NCBI GenBank assembly: GCA_949152475.1
Contig: OX424563.1
Location: 23,099,001-23,163,000 of the forward strand
Origin: Terebella lapidaria
Lineage: Eukaryota > Annelida > Polychaeta > Terebellida > Terebellidae
Length of the DNA: 64,000 bases
Reading direction: 5' to 3'
The notes beneath the pieces were generated by a model that had not been told where the DNA came from, did no database searches, and was given only the letters and a program-made list of their open reading frames with translations. The first letter of the stretch is position 1; each line of letters starts with the position of its first letter. The position numbers and the translations under genes were made by a program. Positions 35,101 through 47,100 of the stretch are shown piece by piece.

Positions 35101-38100
35101 TATTCTTACGGAATTTCACCTGCCACGTTCATAGACATCGTTTTGTGTCTATTTGGATAAGTATCGGTCGATAGTTTGTTACTTGCTAGATCGTCAGCGA
35201 TTTGTATAGCAGTTCACCCTATTATCGTCCATCCGTCGTACTTGATAGTGTACTTGTTGTTTACATCTATCAATAGTTCTACGTTAATTTTCTACTGTAT
35301 ATATTGTGTATACGTATACTGTAGTTTATATATTCGTAGTCCTCTTAGGGTTCTCTTTTCAGCGCGGTCTCAGGTTTGCATATTTTGCCCGCCCTGTTAC
35401 TGTGTGTGGTTAGTTCCCTTGTGTGATCATGACTTCACAATCCTCCCTTGGTACCGGTGCCATGGACGAACGTCCATGCCCGAAGTGTCTGGTCAATACC
35501 CTCCGAGGAGGGGAGAAACACAGTGTGTGTTTCGACTGTTTAGACCATGGCCCGGTATCTATGGAGGATTTGAGGTGTGATCTGTGTCGTTTCTGGCGTC
35601 CCTCTTCCTTCGTGCAGGCGACTGCAAAGTATTCCGAAGCCTCGTTGGCTCGTCGGGATGCTTTGAGGCTTGCGGAAGCTTCGGCTCCGCAAGTCCGCCA
35701 GTCGCCCATGGAGGTGGAGACTCCGCCTGTGACGGCACAGATTGCGTCCGGTGTTAGCCAGCCCCTGGGGCTAACACAGGACATGGTCAACGCGGCTGTG
35801 CAATCTTTCTTTGCACAGTCGTTATCGTCCCTTCAGGGTCCCCTCCTGCCGGGTCTCTCTTCCCTGCTTGGACAGGGAGTCCCGGCCGGTTCTTCGGCTG
35901 CCCCTTCGTCGCAGGGAGAGCTTGCTCCCTCTGCTGGCAAGAAGTCGAAATCTTCTAAGAAGAAGGTTTCAGTTCTTGCCAAGGCGAAAGCAGCCAAGGA
36001 ACCGCACTCCACCTTCGTCGTCCCTCAGTCGGGGCCGATCGAGGTGGAGGGGTCCGTAGTCTCTTCCCCGGGGCCTTCCAAGAAGAGGAAGCGTGCTTCC
36101 TCGAAGCGCCGTGGTGCTGAGACCACATCGATTTTCGATGTGGCTCAGGCTTCGTCCGACCTCTCGGTGGGCGACGATCAGGCTTCGGGCTTCGATCGGC
36201 GGGGCAGCTTGGATGGCTCATTCGGGTCCTCGGTCTCGAGGTTCGAGGGGGGAGAGTTCCCCTTGTTTGGGGGTGAGGCTCTCGATCGTTCGTGCGATCG
36301 GGAGTCTTCACTTGGCGGTCGTGCTCCTGGTCCTCGATCAGGGCACGATCGGGCGGGTGGTGCTGGGGTCGTTCCTCAGGGCCACTCAAGTCCTGTGTAC
36401 GCGGATGTAAGTCGCCGGACGGGCGCGATCGCTGAGCAGGCATTCCCTCGCCCGTCCTTTGATGTACCCTTGGGGTCATCGAGGTCTTCGATCGGACCTG
36501 TGAGGTCCAACGATCGGGGGGGTCGAGTGGAAGCTGATCAGGAGTCGTCCTCCTCGGAGGATGAGACTTCCGATCAGGCCGGGGGTTCTAACTTCCGGTG
36601 GGCTTTGGAGTCGGTCGCAAGGCGAATGGACTTGCCGATCGATGCTCCAGGGCCCTCACGGGGAACCGGTAGGTTCGCGTCGGCGCCAGTTCGTCGGCCG
36701 ATCCGGCTCCCTGTGGCTCCCGCGTTGGTCAAGTCCTTCGACAAGATCAACAAGGGAGTTATGGCTAAGAAGGATGTGGCTCGTACGGAGTCGACATTCC
36801 CGACCAGCCGTGTTCGACCTGAGTCGATCGACACCTATCGGACTGTAGAGTCCGAGGGTGGACATCAGACTTCCGTCCCGGTCGAAGACCCTAACCTTCA
36901 CCTGCTTTCCCGGAAGCAGGGTACGGTCTGGTCAGCTTATGTGAAAAAGGCTCGCCTTTCTCACTGGCAGACGCTGTCTCATCAATTGATGGGGCAGCTC
37001 TCGTTGACAGATCACCTGACCACTTTGGTTCAGGAGTTTGTGGACGAGGCGGATCTGGAGGAGGGGAGTCGCGCCAACATTCATGCAGCACTCGGCGTCT
37101 TGGCCGGAGTGGTCCATGCTGCTGAGCGTGACAGTGCGCACCTGGGCGCACAATTGGATCTCACCATGCGTGATGCCGATCTCCGTCTGCTTGACGTGTC
37201 CGCTACGGACGTCGCTGAGCTACGTGGGAGGCCGCTGTTCTCAGGCTATACCTACGCCAACCTCTCTCGATCGGATATTTCCGTCATGCGGGAACATCTC
37301 CGGGATGAGGCTATGGCCAAGGCTTTGCTTGGGAAGTCGGCGGGGTCTGGGACAGGCAAGAAGACCAAGGGTCAGAAGCCTGCCCAACCTCAGGCACCAC
37401 ATGCACCCGCTTCTACGCAGCCGCCCTTTCGTGGGGCGCAGCCTCCCCCTCCCCGGGGGGATGGCAAGCGCGGAGGCAAAGGGGGTGAACGCTTCAAGGG
37501 CAAAGGGAAAGCTTCTGGTAAGAAGTGACTCGTTGCGGGAAAGCGTAGGCTCTGTGGAAGGTTCAGTTCTGTCGGAATTCGATCTTCCACAACCTGGTCC
37601 AGTCGGGGGACGCCTGGCTCAGTTCGTCCAGAACTGGAGCGATCTGGCGTCGTCAGACAATTCAGTCGTGGCATGGGTGAAGTTCGGTCTCACCTTCAGA
37701 TGGGAGGCTGGAAAACCACCGATCAGACCCAAAGCGTGGTTCTTCCCTGTGCCCGGCGATCGGGAAAAGTTTCAGCTTCTGCAGCACGAGGTGCAGCAGT
37801 TGCTAGAGAAACGTGCGATCGAGGTGGTCAAGGACGAGAGAGGATTCTATTCTCTCATCTTCCTAGTGCCGAAAAAGACAGGCGGGTGGCGTCCCGTTTT
37901 CGATCTGTCAAACCTCAACAAATTCCTGATCATACCCAGGTTCAAGATGGAGTCGGCGCTTTCCGTCCAGAAAGCTCTGTCCAAGGGGAAGTGGGCAGTC
38001 AGTATCGACGTCAAGGACGCGTACTTACATGTGCCAATACACCCAGCCGATCGGCGATACCTCAAGTTCGCCTTCGAAGGTTCGGTGTATCAGTTCAGGG

Positions 38101-41100
38101 TACTTCCTTTTGGAGTAGCCACCGCCCCTTACGTGTTCACCCGTATCGTAAGGACGATGGCAGCCAGGTTTCGATCGGTCGGAATTCAATTCCACCATTA
38201 TATCGACGATTGGTTAATCATAGCCGACTCCCCGTCTCAGGCTATAGAGCAATCCGGGTTCGTCCTCAGGTTGGCGACCAGCCTCGGCTGGATCCCCAAT
38301 TGGGCGAAGTCTCATCTGTCCCCGACACAGAGGTTCGAGTATGTCGGGGTAGATTACGATCTAGAGCGAGGAGTAGCTCTTCCTCCGCGGAAGAGAGTTC
38401 TCAAGGCGATTGCGGCGATGGAGGTCGCGCTGACGCAGTCGTCGATCACAGCTCGACAGTTTCTGTCCATCATCGGTCTGTTGGCGTCGATGGAGACACA
38501 GGTACCGTTCGGCAGGTGCTTCCTCAGACCCATTCAATGGTGTCTAGCGTTGCAATGGCGGATCCTCACCGATCGACTAGACCAAGTCGTATCGGTGGAC
38601 GATCGTGCTCGGGAAGCAATGCATTGGTGGCGGGACCATCGGAATCTTTTCCGAGGGATGCCACTCGCGGAGTATCTGCCCGATCGGACCTTCTTCACCG
38701 ATGCGTCAGAATTGGCTTGGGGAGCTCATATGGACGAGCACGAACTCTCGGCTGTGTGGAACACGAGCGAGAGGGCGTTGCACATCAATGTCCTAGAGCT
38801 GCGAGCGGTGAGACGTGCGTTCGAGATCTGGGGGCCTCAGAGTCCTCCAGGGACGAAGTGGTTGGTCTTCACAGACAACAGCACAGTAGTGGCGCACATA
38901 AACAAACAAGGTGGAACTCGGTCGAGTCAGCTTTGTTTGGAGGCCGAGTGTCTGATCAGGTTTGCCTTCAAGTACCGTCTGTTTATCAGGGCGAGGCACC
39001 TGCCGGGTCACAGGAATGTCCTAGCGGACGCTCTGTCGAGACCGGACAAGATCATAGGCACGGAGTGGAGTCTGCATCCGGGGGTGTTTCGGCGCGTTTG
39101 TCAGGCGTTCGGGACACCGAACATAGACCTGTTCGCAACCTCTCGGAATCACAAGCTCCCGGTCTACTTCTCACCTCTGCCAGAGAGCGAGGCACTGGCT
39201 GTGGACGCGATGTCTCAGTCGTGGGACGGGATGTTCGGGTATGCGTACCCGCCAACTCGGTTCCTAACAGAAGTGCTGCACAAAGTAGCCAGGTCTCAGT
39301 GCGAGATTCTGTTGGTGGCGCCATGCTGGCCGATGCAGGCGTGGTTCCCCCTGCTACTGTCCCTCCTGATCGATGTACCACGTGTTCTCCCGATCGAGGA
39401 CAGGTTGCTGAAGCAACCGGGGCGGGATATATTTCACGATTCCGTCCACGTGCTCAAATTACACGTCTGGAGGCTATCGAGCGATCCTTCCAGGAGGCAG
39501 GATTTTCTCAGCAGGTGTCCATACATCTCGCGAGAAAGAATAGGAGATCCTCCTCTAAAACGTATGAGGCTAAATGGAGAGTATTCGTACGTTGGTGTAA
39601 CGGAAGGCGCATTGATCCGCTCTCTGCCCCTCTGAATGCAGTGCTAGACTTTCTCTGCTATCTCTTTGATAGGCTTAATTTGAAGCCTACTACGATCGAG
39701 GGATACAGGTCCATGCTGGGCCCTGTATTCCGTGCTAGGGGGATCGATTTAACTAATAATCGTATCCTTGCTGATCTCTTGGCGTCCTTTAGGACGCAAA
39801 GGCCACGTGGAGTTCCTACTCTACCGGATTGGGACATGGCTTTTGTGCTATATTGTCTTACTAAAGCACCTTGGGAGCCTCTCAAGGAAGTTTCCTTGCA
39901 GAGGTTAACTCTTAAGACTTTCCTGCTAGTTATGCTAGCAAGTGGTCGAAGACGCTCAGATGTCGCGGCGATCGACGTATCGCGAGTCGCATTTGGCGCG
40001 GATGGGTCCGTTTCTTTATACCCAGTACGTGATTTTATGCCTAAAACACGTGCTGCAGTTGAGGGCGGGAAAGCGTTCTCCCCTATCGTAATTCCGTCAC
40101 TGGGCGGTTACGTAGGACGGAATGAGCCGGACGCTCTATTGTGTCCGGTAAGAGCGCTGAAAATCTACATCGATCGTACCAGATCGATCAGGAAAGATCG
40201 CAAGCGATTATTTATTTCCTATCAGCCTAACAGGGCTACGGATATCTCCACAGCTACACTATCCCGATGGGTGAAGGTTGTAGTGAGGACTGTCTATGCG
40301 GAATCAGGTGCTGACGATCGAGTCACTTACAAAATATCGTCCCACCAAATCCGACACATCTCGATGTCTTTGGCGGCCAGGTCGAATATTCCGTTGGAAT
40401 ATATCGTGAGGGCTGGAATGTGGACTAATTCTACGACATTCATCGGGTTCTATCTGTCCAATGCTGCCGAACTTCAGGACCAGTCGTCCAGATTTAGACT
40501 GGGTCCGCTGGTCGTAGCGCAAGCTGTTGTTTGAACCAGCTGGACAGAAAAGTCTTGGTTTTAATGTGCACGTGTATATAAGCAACACTTTGTGTTTGTG
40601 TTTGAGTTTCTTTTGTTACGGTCTCAAGTAGAGTTCCGTTTTCCACCGATGGGTGAAGAAGAAATTCGTGCATGTCGGAGGCAAGCGATCGCACCGCTAG
40701 GTGAGTATCTTTATTATATTACTAAAGATATATCGAAAATGTAGCATTTTAGCGATTCGCTTGAAATCAAGACTATCGTCTGTTTTCATGACTCTCTAGC
40801 ACTACTGCTCCACCGCCTATCCTTTGATTCTAAGGAGCATGTAGTAGTTTAGATTGGTGATGTATAAAATAAACTTCCCAAATTTTAATTGTAAATTTGC
40901 CGTTTATTGTTATTACTCACCTCTAAACTACTACAGTAAAGGCCCTCCCATCCATCCCCGCCAGTTGTGTGCTAGGGGCTTCCTTTTGTCGTTTTTTGGA
41001 CAGAAAAGTGAAGCTTCTGCGCAGCTGCGCGCGCATATGCGCGGCGGTTTTGGCGGCAAAAGGAGCGCTCGAGTCATGCAGGCAGACGATCGTGCCTTGC

Positions 41101-44100
41101 TTTCAGTACGCGAATTTCTATCCAGAACGATCCAAAGGATCGAAAAGGAGCATGTAGTAGTTTAGAGGTGAGTAATAACAATAAACGGCAAATTTACAAT
41201 TAAAATTTGGGAAGTTTTGAAAAACAATTCGAAATGAAAGAGCCATATTGGGTGATATGTCAAACACAAAAAGATTATCAAAGTATATTTCCTTCTCTCA
41301 CACCGTCTCTCTCCAGGCCAGTAAGTTGTACGTGTTAGGTGAGATCCTGGACTGTTTGGAGTCTCTGGAGCAGGCCGTACACAGCAAGGATATGATCTCA
41401 GAGGATGTTGAGGCACCGGAGACATCCGGATCTTTTGTCACGAGCGTCGACAGAGTAAGTCAAGTTATTCATGGTGGATTTTATCTTAACAGAATTCTGG
41501 GAGAGATTTCCGACATATTTAGGTAGATTTTTGTGCCATTACTTTCTGACAAAATAACTCCTTAAAAATCAGATTACTGCCTGTATATAGAGAGTGAAAA
41601 AATCCAGCGAGTCCAGCGAAAAAAAGACAACTGGAAAGTGTTGATTATGAGGTCAACATTGATTTTTAAAAAAAAGTGTTTATCTTCGTAGGTAACTCGC
41701 ATGATGTGAGAACTGAAACGAAAAATACCGACTGTGATTAAAGATTTGTAATCATTCGTTCTGATGTTGTTTTTCAGGTTATAGAGATGTTATCTAGTGA
41801 TGGGCGTTTATTATCAGCCCAGATGGGTACGGACCTGGACTTTGTGGTGGAAGGCCTTGTGAGACATGCCATGGAGGTGGCTCACCATTCTATGGAACAC
41901 CATAGGGGACTTATCATCAAGAATGCTCAACGTGTGAGTGAAACATAATGTAGTGAAAAATAAGCGACATATCCGATACCTTTGTGTCAATGGAAAATAC
42001 AGTCGTCAGTAATAAAAAATAGGAAAATTACAGCATTACAACATACACCTCTTAAAAAATTTATTGCTTTCATATTGTTCTGCTTCACAGCTACTCAAAC
42101 AGCGCACACAGCTATGTGAGATGTCGAAGAACGTTCGTGACAATCACTCCATGACGGAACTGAAAGGCGATTTTGACGATGCATGTGAGCGCCTTATTGC
42201 CGAGACCCAAGATTTGGAGCGACACGTACACGGCGCGATTCTGCACCTTGTCATCGATGTTTACAAAGAAACGACGGAGCCGCTGGAGCGGACGATTAAA
42301 GTGGCTCTATCTAGTGGCAGGGTAAATTGTTACAATATATATGACCTGTCGGTGGTGGGGGTAGTTTTTATAGCCATACTTTTACCTCTTTAATACATGC
42401 TTTTGGATGATCTAACTAGGCATAAAAAAAGAGGGCAAGAAGATTGTGTAATTTCGTCTTCTGGATTGTGTATAATAATAATAATAACATTATCTGGTAG
42501 CAGAAATAAAAAGTTAATCAGTGTGTAAAATCTTGCCAGCGTCTCGTGGCATTTGTTAATTTTCTGACATTCATGTGCTATTGCGGTGTTATTTGTTTTT
42601 ACCTGCATTTCTTGACGTCATTTGAGCTTCATTAACTAATACATGTACACATGTACATAAAAGATAATACATGAAAGTGGTAAATATGAAAGCTAATGAA
42701 AAATTATGACTTTTATCTTCGTGCCAGACTGAAACAAGTGCTGATGACACACATTTGGAACAATTCACCGAGCTTTTTCACCAGCATTCGGACAAAATGA
42801 TACAGGTGGCTAGATTCACTGCGGCCACGTCACTTGATTCCAAAAGTGAGTTGAATTCATGTCCGTATGGAGAATAAAGTATCGTTATTTTGTGTTATGT
42901 ATAAACTTATGACAATGCAAATAAATATGCATATCTGATTAAAGAGTTAAACCAAAATCTAGTTACAAGAGCACATGCATAAAAAGCTCAGATTTTCAGA
43001 GAGAATTGCTATCGTCACAGATGTTCACAGAGAAAAATATGTTAACTTTTCTTTTTGCAGATGTTGAAATATAATAAAATACAATTATTAAAATTTCACT
43101 TGAAATTTTGCTGTTATGTTGTTCTTTTGCAGAAGTGCGAACTGTCAACACTTGTGTCTCACATCTTGAGAGACTCGATCCAGAAATAGTTCCGGCAGCC
43201 CTGGCGTGTAGGGATACAAATTGTGATAAGGCAGCAGTTGAGCACCTACGCTTGCTCAAAAAAGAGTGGGCCAGCACAGTTGACGTTCTGGTACAAGTCC
43301 TCGATGACCTCATAGATGGCAAAATGTTCATAGAAATTTCAGGTAAATTCAGCACTATATGTATTTGTGAAGAATTAGCAGTAGCTAAGTACGGACACAT
43401 TGAACAGATCATTATAGTAGTTGGCCTAGACAATGTAAATATTGTGAAGAATCCTTTGTGTTTCGAAAATTTCAGAGTGTGAAATTCGACAGGATGTTTC
43501 AAAATGCAAAGAGTCCTTGTATTGTGAAGAAGCAACCATTGCAGATGTTACAAGGTCTCTGATTGGTCGAGCGAGACGTGTATCCCAGAGAGCAACGCAC
43601 ACCGTTGATCAACATGCTGATGCCCTTTATCGCAATGGTGTCATGGCTTACATTAACCAACTAAACAAAGGTAAAATATTGTATTGGAATACACAGCATT
43701 CCCTCAATATTTTGGTGTTTCAACTAAATTTTGTGGAGTGGGTAATTATGTCTCAACAGAAAATTTAATTCGTTTTTTCTCCCTTGAAATGATTTGCTAG
43801 CTCGTTTGTTTCAATTGCATTTACATATTGTACATCAGTTGACATGGCCATGGTTTACAGTAATTCCGTCTGTAAAGTCGTCAGCTAACAGCATCATGGA
43901 GGACTTGAGCAATGAGCAACATCACAAAGTTTTCCATCGACGCTGTGACTCACTTCTACGTCAGATCGGCCACATAAAGGACGCATTGCTAGGCAACATT
44001 CTCCCCGACCTACTAGATCCCATTAGGGATAACGTACGGCCGGTTCGAAGCTTTGGCAAGTTAGGTGTGTCGAGTAATTGATGAAAAATTGTTTCGGGGT

Positions 44101-47100
44101 TAGGAAAAGATTCATGACAATTTACGAAAGTACTTGCCTTCAAAAGTACTTGCGCTTCATGTTGTGTTAGATTGATTTTGTTGGTTTCTTGCAAAGCCAA
44201 ATGTTGGTCTTACTAGTAGTCAATGACTAAAGATGTTTCTGTGATTTCCCAGATTTTGATGAGGATGGGTCACAGCGGATGGACCTGGATTCAAGTTCAC
44301 CTTCCAAAGCTGATGACAAAAAGAAAAACGTGCAAGAAATTGTTGCTGAAAGAACTGCAGTAAAAAGCTACATTTCAGGTACCGTATAAAGTATAACTTT
44401 AACTTTAAGGTACCTTTAAAGTATTTTCGAGGTGGAACTCTTCAGTAGGCAACAAGTTTCTCAAGATGAAATTTTCCAAAAATGCATTTCCATTCGACAT
44501 GTACTGGTACTTTTCGGGCTAGAAAACAATAAAATGTAAAAAAACGCACAGTTTATTTTATACATCACCAATCTAAACTACTACATGCTCCTTTTCGATC
44601 CTTTGGATCGTTCTGGATAGAAATTCGCGTACAGAAAGCAAGGCACGATCGTCTGCCTGCATGACTCGAGCGCTCCTTTTGCCGCCAAAACCGCCGCGCA
44701 TATGCGCGCGCAGCTGCGCAGAAGCTTCACTTTTCTGTCCACCGCCATTTTTGCTTGGCAGCTTTGGATTTTGGTTCCCGGTGAATTCGTAGAATTTAGT
44801 CTGCAAACTAGACTTTTGCGATATATTCTTACGGAATTTCACCTGCCACGTTCATAGACATCGTTTTGTGTCTATTTGGATAAGTATCGGTCGATAGTTT
44901 GTTACTTGCTAGATCGTCAGCGATTTGTTTAGCCAGTTCACCCTATTATTGTCCATCCGTCGTACTTGATAGTGTACTTGTTGTTTACATCTATCAATAG
45001 TTCTACGTTAATTTTCTACTGTATATATTGTGTATACGTATACTGTAGTTTATATATTCGTAGTCCTCTTAGGGTTCTTTTTTCAGCGCGGTCTCAGGTT
45101 TGCATATTTTGCCCGCCCTGTTACTGTGTGTGGTTAGTTCCCTTGTGTGATCATGACTTCACAATCCTCCCTTGGTACCGGTGCCATGGACGAACGTCCA
45201 TGCCCGAAGTGTCTGGTCAATACCCTCCGAGGAGGGGAGAAACACAGTGTGTGTTTCGACTGTTTAGACCATGGCCCGGTATCTATGGAGGATTTGAGGT
45301 GTGATCTGTGTCGTTTCTGGCGTCCCTCTTCCTTCGTGCAGGCGACTGCAAAGTATTCCGAAGCCTCGTTGGCTCGTCGGGATGCTTTGAGGCTTGCGGA
45401 AGCTTCGGCTCCGCAAGTCCGCCAGTCGCCCATGGAGGTGGAGACTCCGCCTGTGACGGCACAGATTGCGTCCGGTGTTAGCCAGCCCCTGGGGCTAACA
45501 CAGGACATGGTCAACGCGGCTGTGCAATCTTTCTTTGCACAGTCGTTATCGTCCCTTCAGGGTCCCCTCCTGCCGGGTCTCTCTTCCCTGCTTGGACAGG
45601 GAGTCCCGGCCGGTTCTTCGGCTGCCCCTTCGTCGCAGGGAGAGCTTGCTCCCCCTGCTGGCAAGAAGTCGAAATCTTCTAAGAAGAAGGTTTCAGTTCT
45701 TGCCAAGGCGAAAGCAGCCAAGGAACCGCACTCCACCTTCGTCGTCCCTCAGTCGGGGCCGATCGAGGTGGAGGGGTCCGTAGTCTCTTCCCCGGGGCCT
45801 TCCAAGAAGAGGAAGCGTGCTTCCTCTAAGCGCCGTGGTGCTGAGACCACATCGATTTTCGATGTGGCTCAGGCTTCGTCCGACCTCTCGGTGGGCGACG
45901 ATCAGGCTTCGGGCTTCGATCGGCGGGGCAGCTTGGATGGCTCACTCGGGTCCTCGGTCTCGAGGTTCGAGGGGGGAGAGTTCCCTTTGTTTGGGGGTGA
46001 GGCTCTCGATCGTTCGTGCGATCGGGAGTCTTCACTTGGCGGTCGTGCTCCTGGTCCTCGATCAGGGCACGATCGGGCGGGTGGTGCTGGGGTCGTTCCT
46101 CAGGGCCACTCAAGTCCTGTGTACGCGGATGTAAGTCGCCGGACGGGCGCGATCGCTGAGCAGGCATTCCCTCGCCCGTCCTTTGATGTACCCTTGGGGT
46201 CATCGAGGTCTTCGATCGGACCTGTGAGGTCCAACGATCGGGGGGGTCGAGTGGAAGCTGATCAGGAGTCGTCCTCCTCGGAGGATGAGACTTCCGATCA
46301 GGCCGGGGGTTCTAACTTCCGGTGGGCTTTGGAGTCGGTCGCAAGGCGAATGGACTTGCCGATCGATGCCCCAGGGCCCTCACGGGGAACCGGTAGGTTC
46401 GCGTCGGCGCCAGTTCGTCGGCCGATCCGGCTCCCTGTGGCTCCCGCGTTGGTCAAGTCTTTCGACAAGATCAACAAGGGAGTTACGGCTAAGAAGGATG
46501 TGGCTCGTACGGAGTCGACATTCCCGACTAGCCGTGTTCGACCTGAGTCGATCGACACCTATCGGACTGTAGAGTCCGAGGGTGGACATCAGACTTCCGT
46601 CCCGGTCGAAGACCCTAACCTTCACCTGCTTTCCCGGAAGCAGGGTACGGTCTGGTCAGCTTATGTGAAAAAGGCTCGCCTTTCTCACTGGCAGACGCTG
46701 TCTCATCAATTGATGGGGCAGCTCTCGTTGACAGATCACCTGACCACCTTGGTTCAGGAGTTTGTGGACGAGGCGGATCTGGAGGAGGGGAGTCGCGCCA
46801 ACATACATGCAGCACTCGGCGTCTTGGCCGGAGTGGTCCATGCTGCTGAGCGTGACAGTGCGCACCTGGGCGCACAATTGGATCTCACCATGCGTGATGC
46901 TGATCTCCGTCTGCTTGACGTGTCCGCTACGGACGTCGCTGAGCTACGTGGGAGGCCGCTTTTTTCAGGCTATACCTACGCCAACCTCTCTCGATCGGAT
47001 ATTTCCGTCATGCGGGAACATCTCCGGGATGAGGCTATGGCCAAGGCTTTGCTTGGGAAGTCGGCGGGGTCTGGGACAGGCAAGAAGACCAAGGGTCAGA

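Larger units (their letters stand above)
34827..41214 (+). mobile_element. DIRS-type tyrosine-recombinase retrotransposon, copy 1 (intron 5), looks whole
   Basis: It has inverted ends, an internal complementary region, and gag-like, reverse transcriptase/RNase H and tyrosine recombinase reading frames. I see no breaks by eye. It lies in the sense direction between exons 5 and 6 of the vinculin-family gene. There is no target duplication, as expected for DIRS insertion by a recombinase, only a short shared AGTTT-like core at each junction. Near-identity to copy 2 (around 1% difference by eye) and intact frames indicate a young element. Confidence 0.92.

Noticed and set aside
40690-40710. GTGAGTAT and GTGAGTAA donor-like sites near the DIRS right ends as evidence of exon capture by the host gene
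   Set aside because: The host exons join in phase without them, and donor-like strings are common by chance. Transcripts would be needed to claim use.
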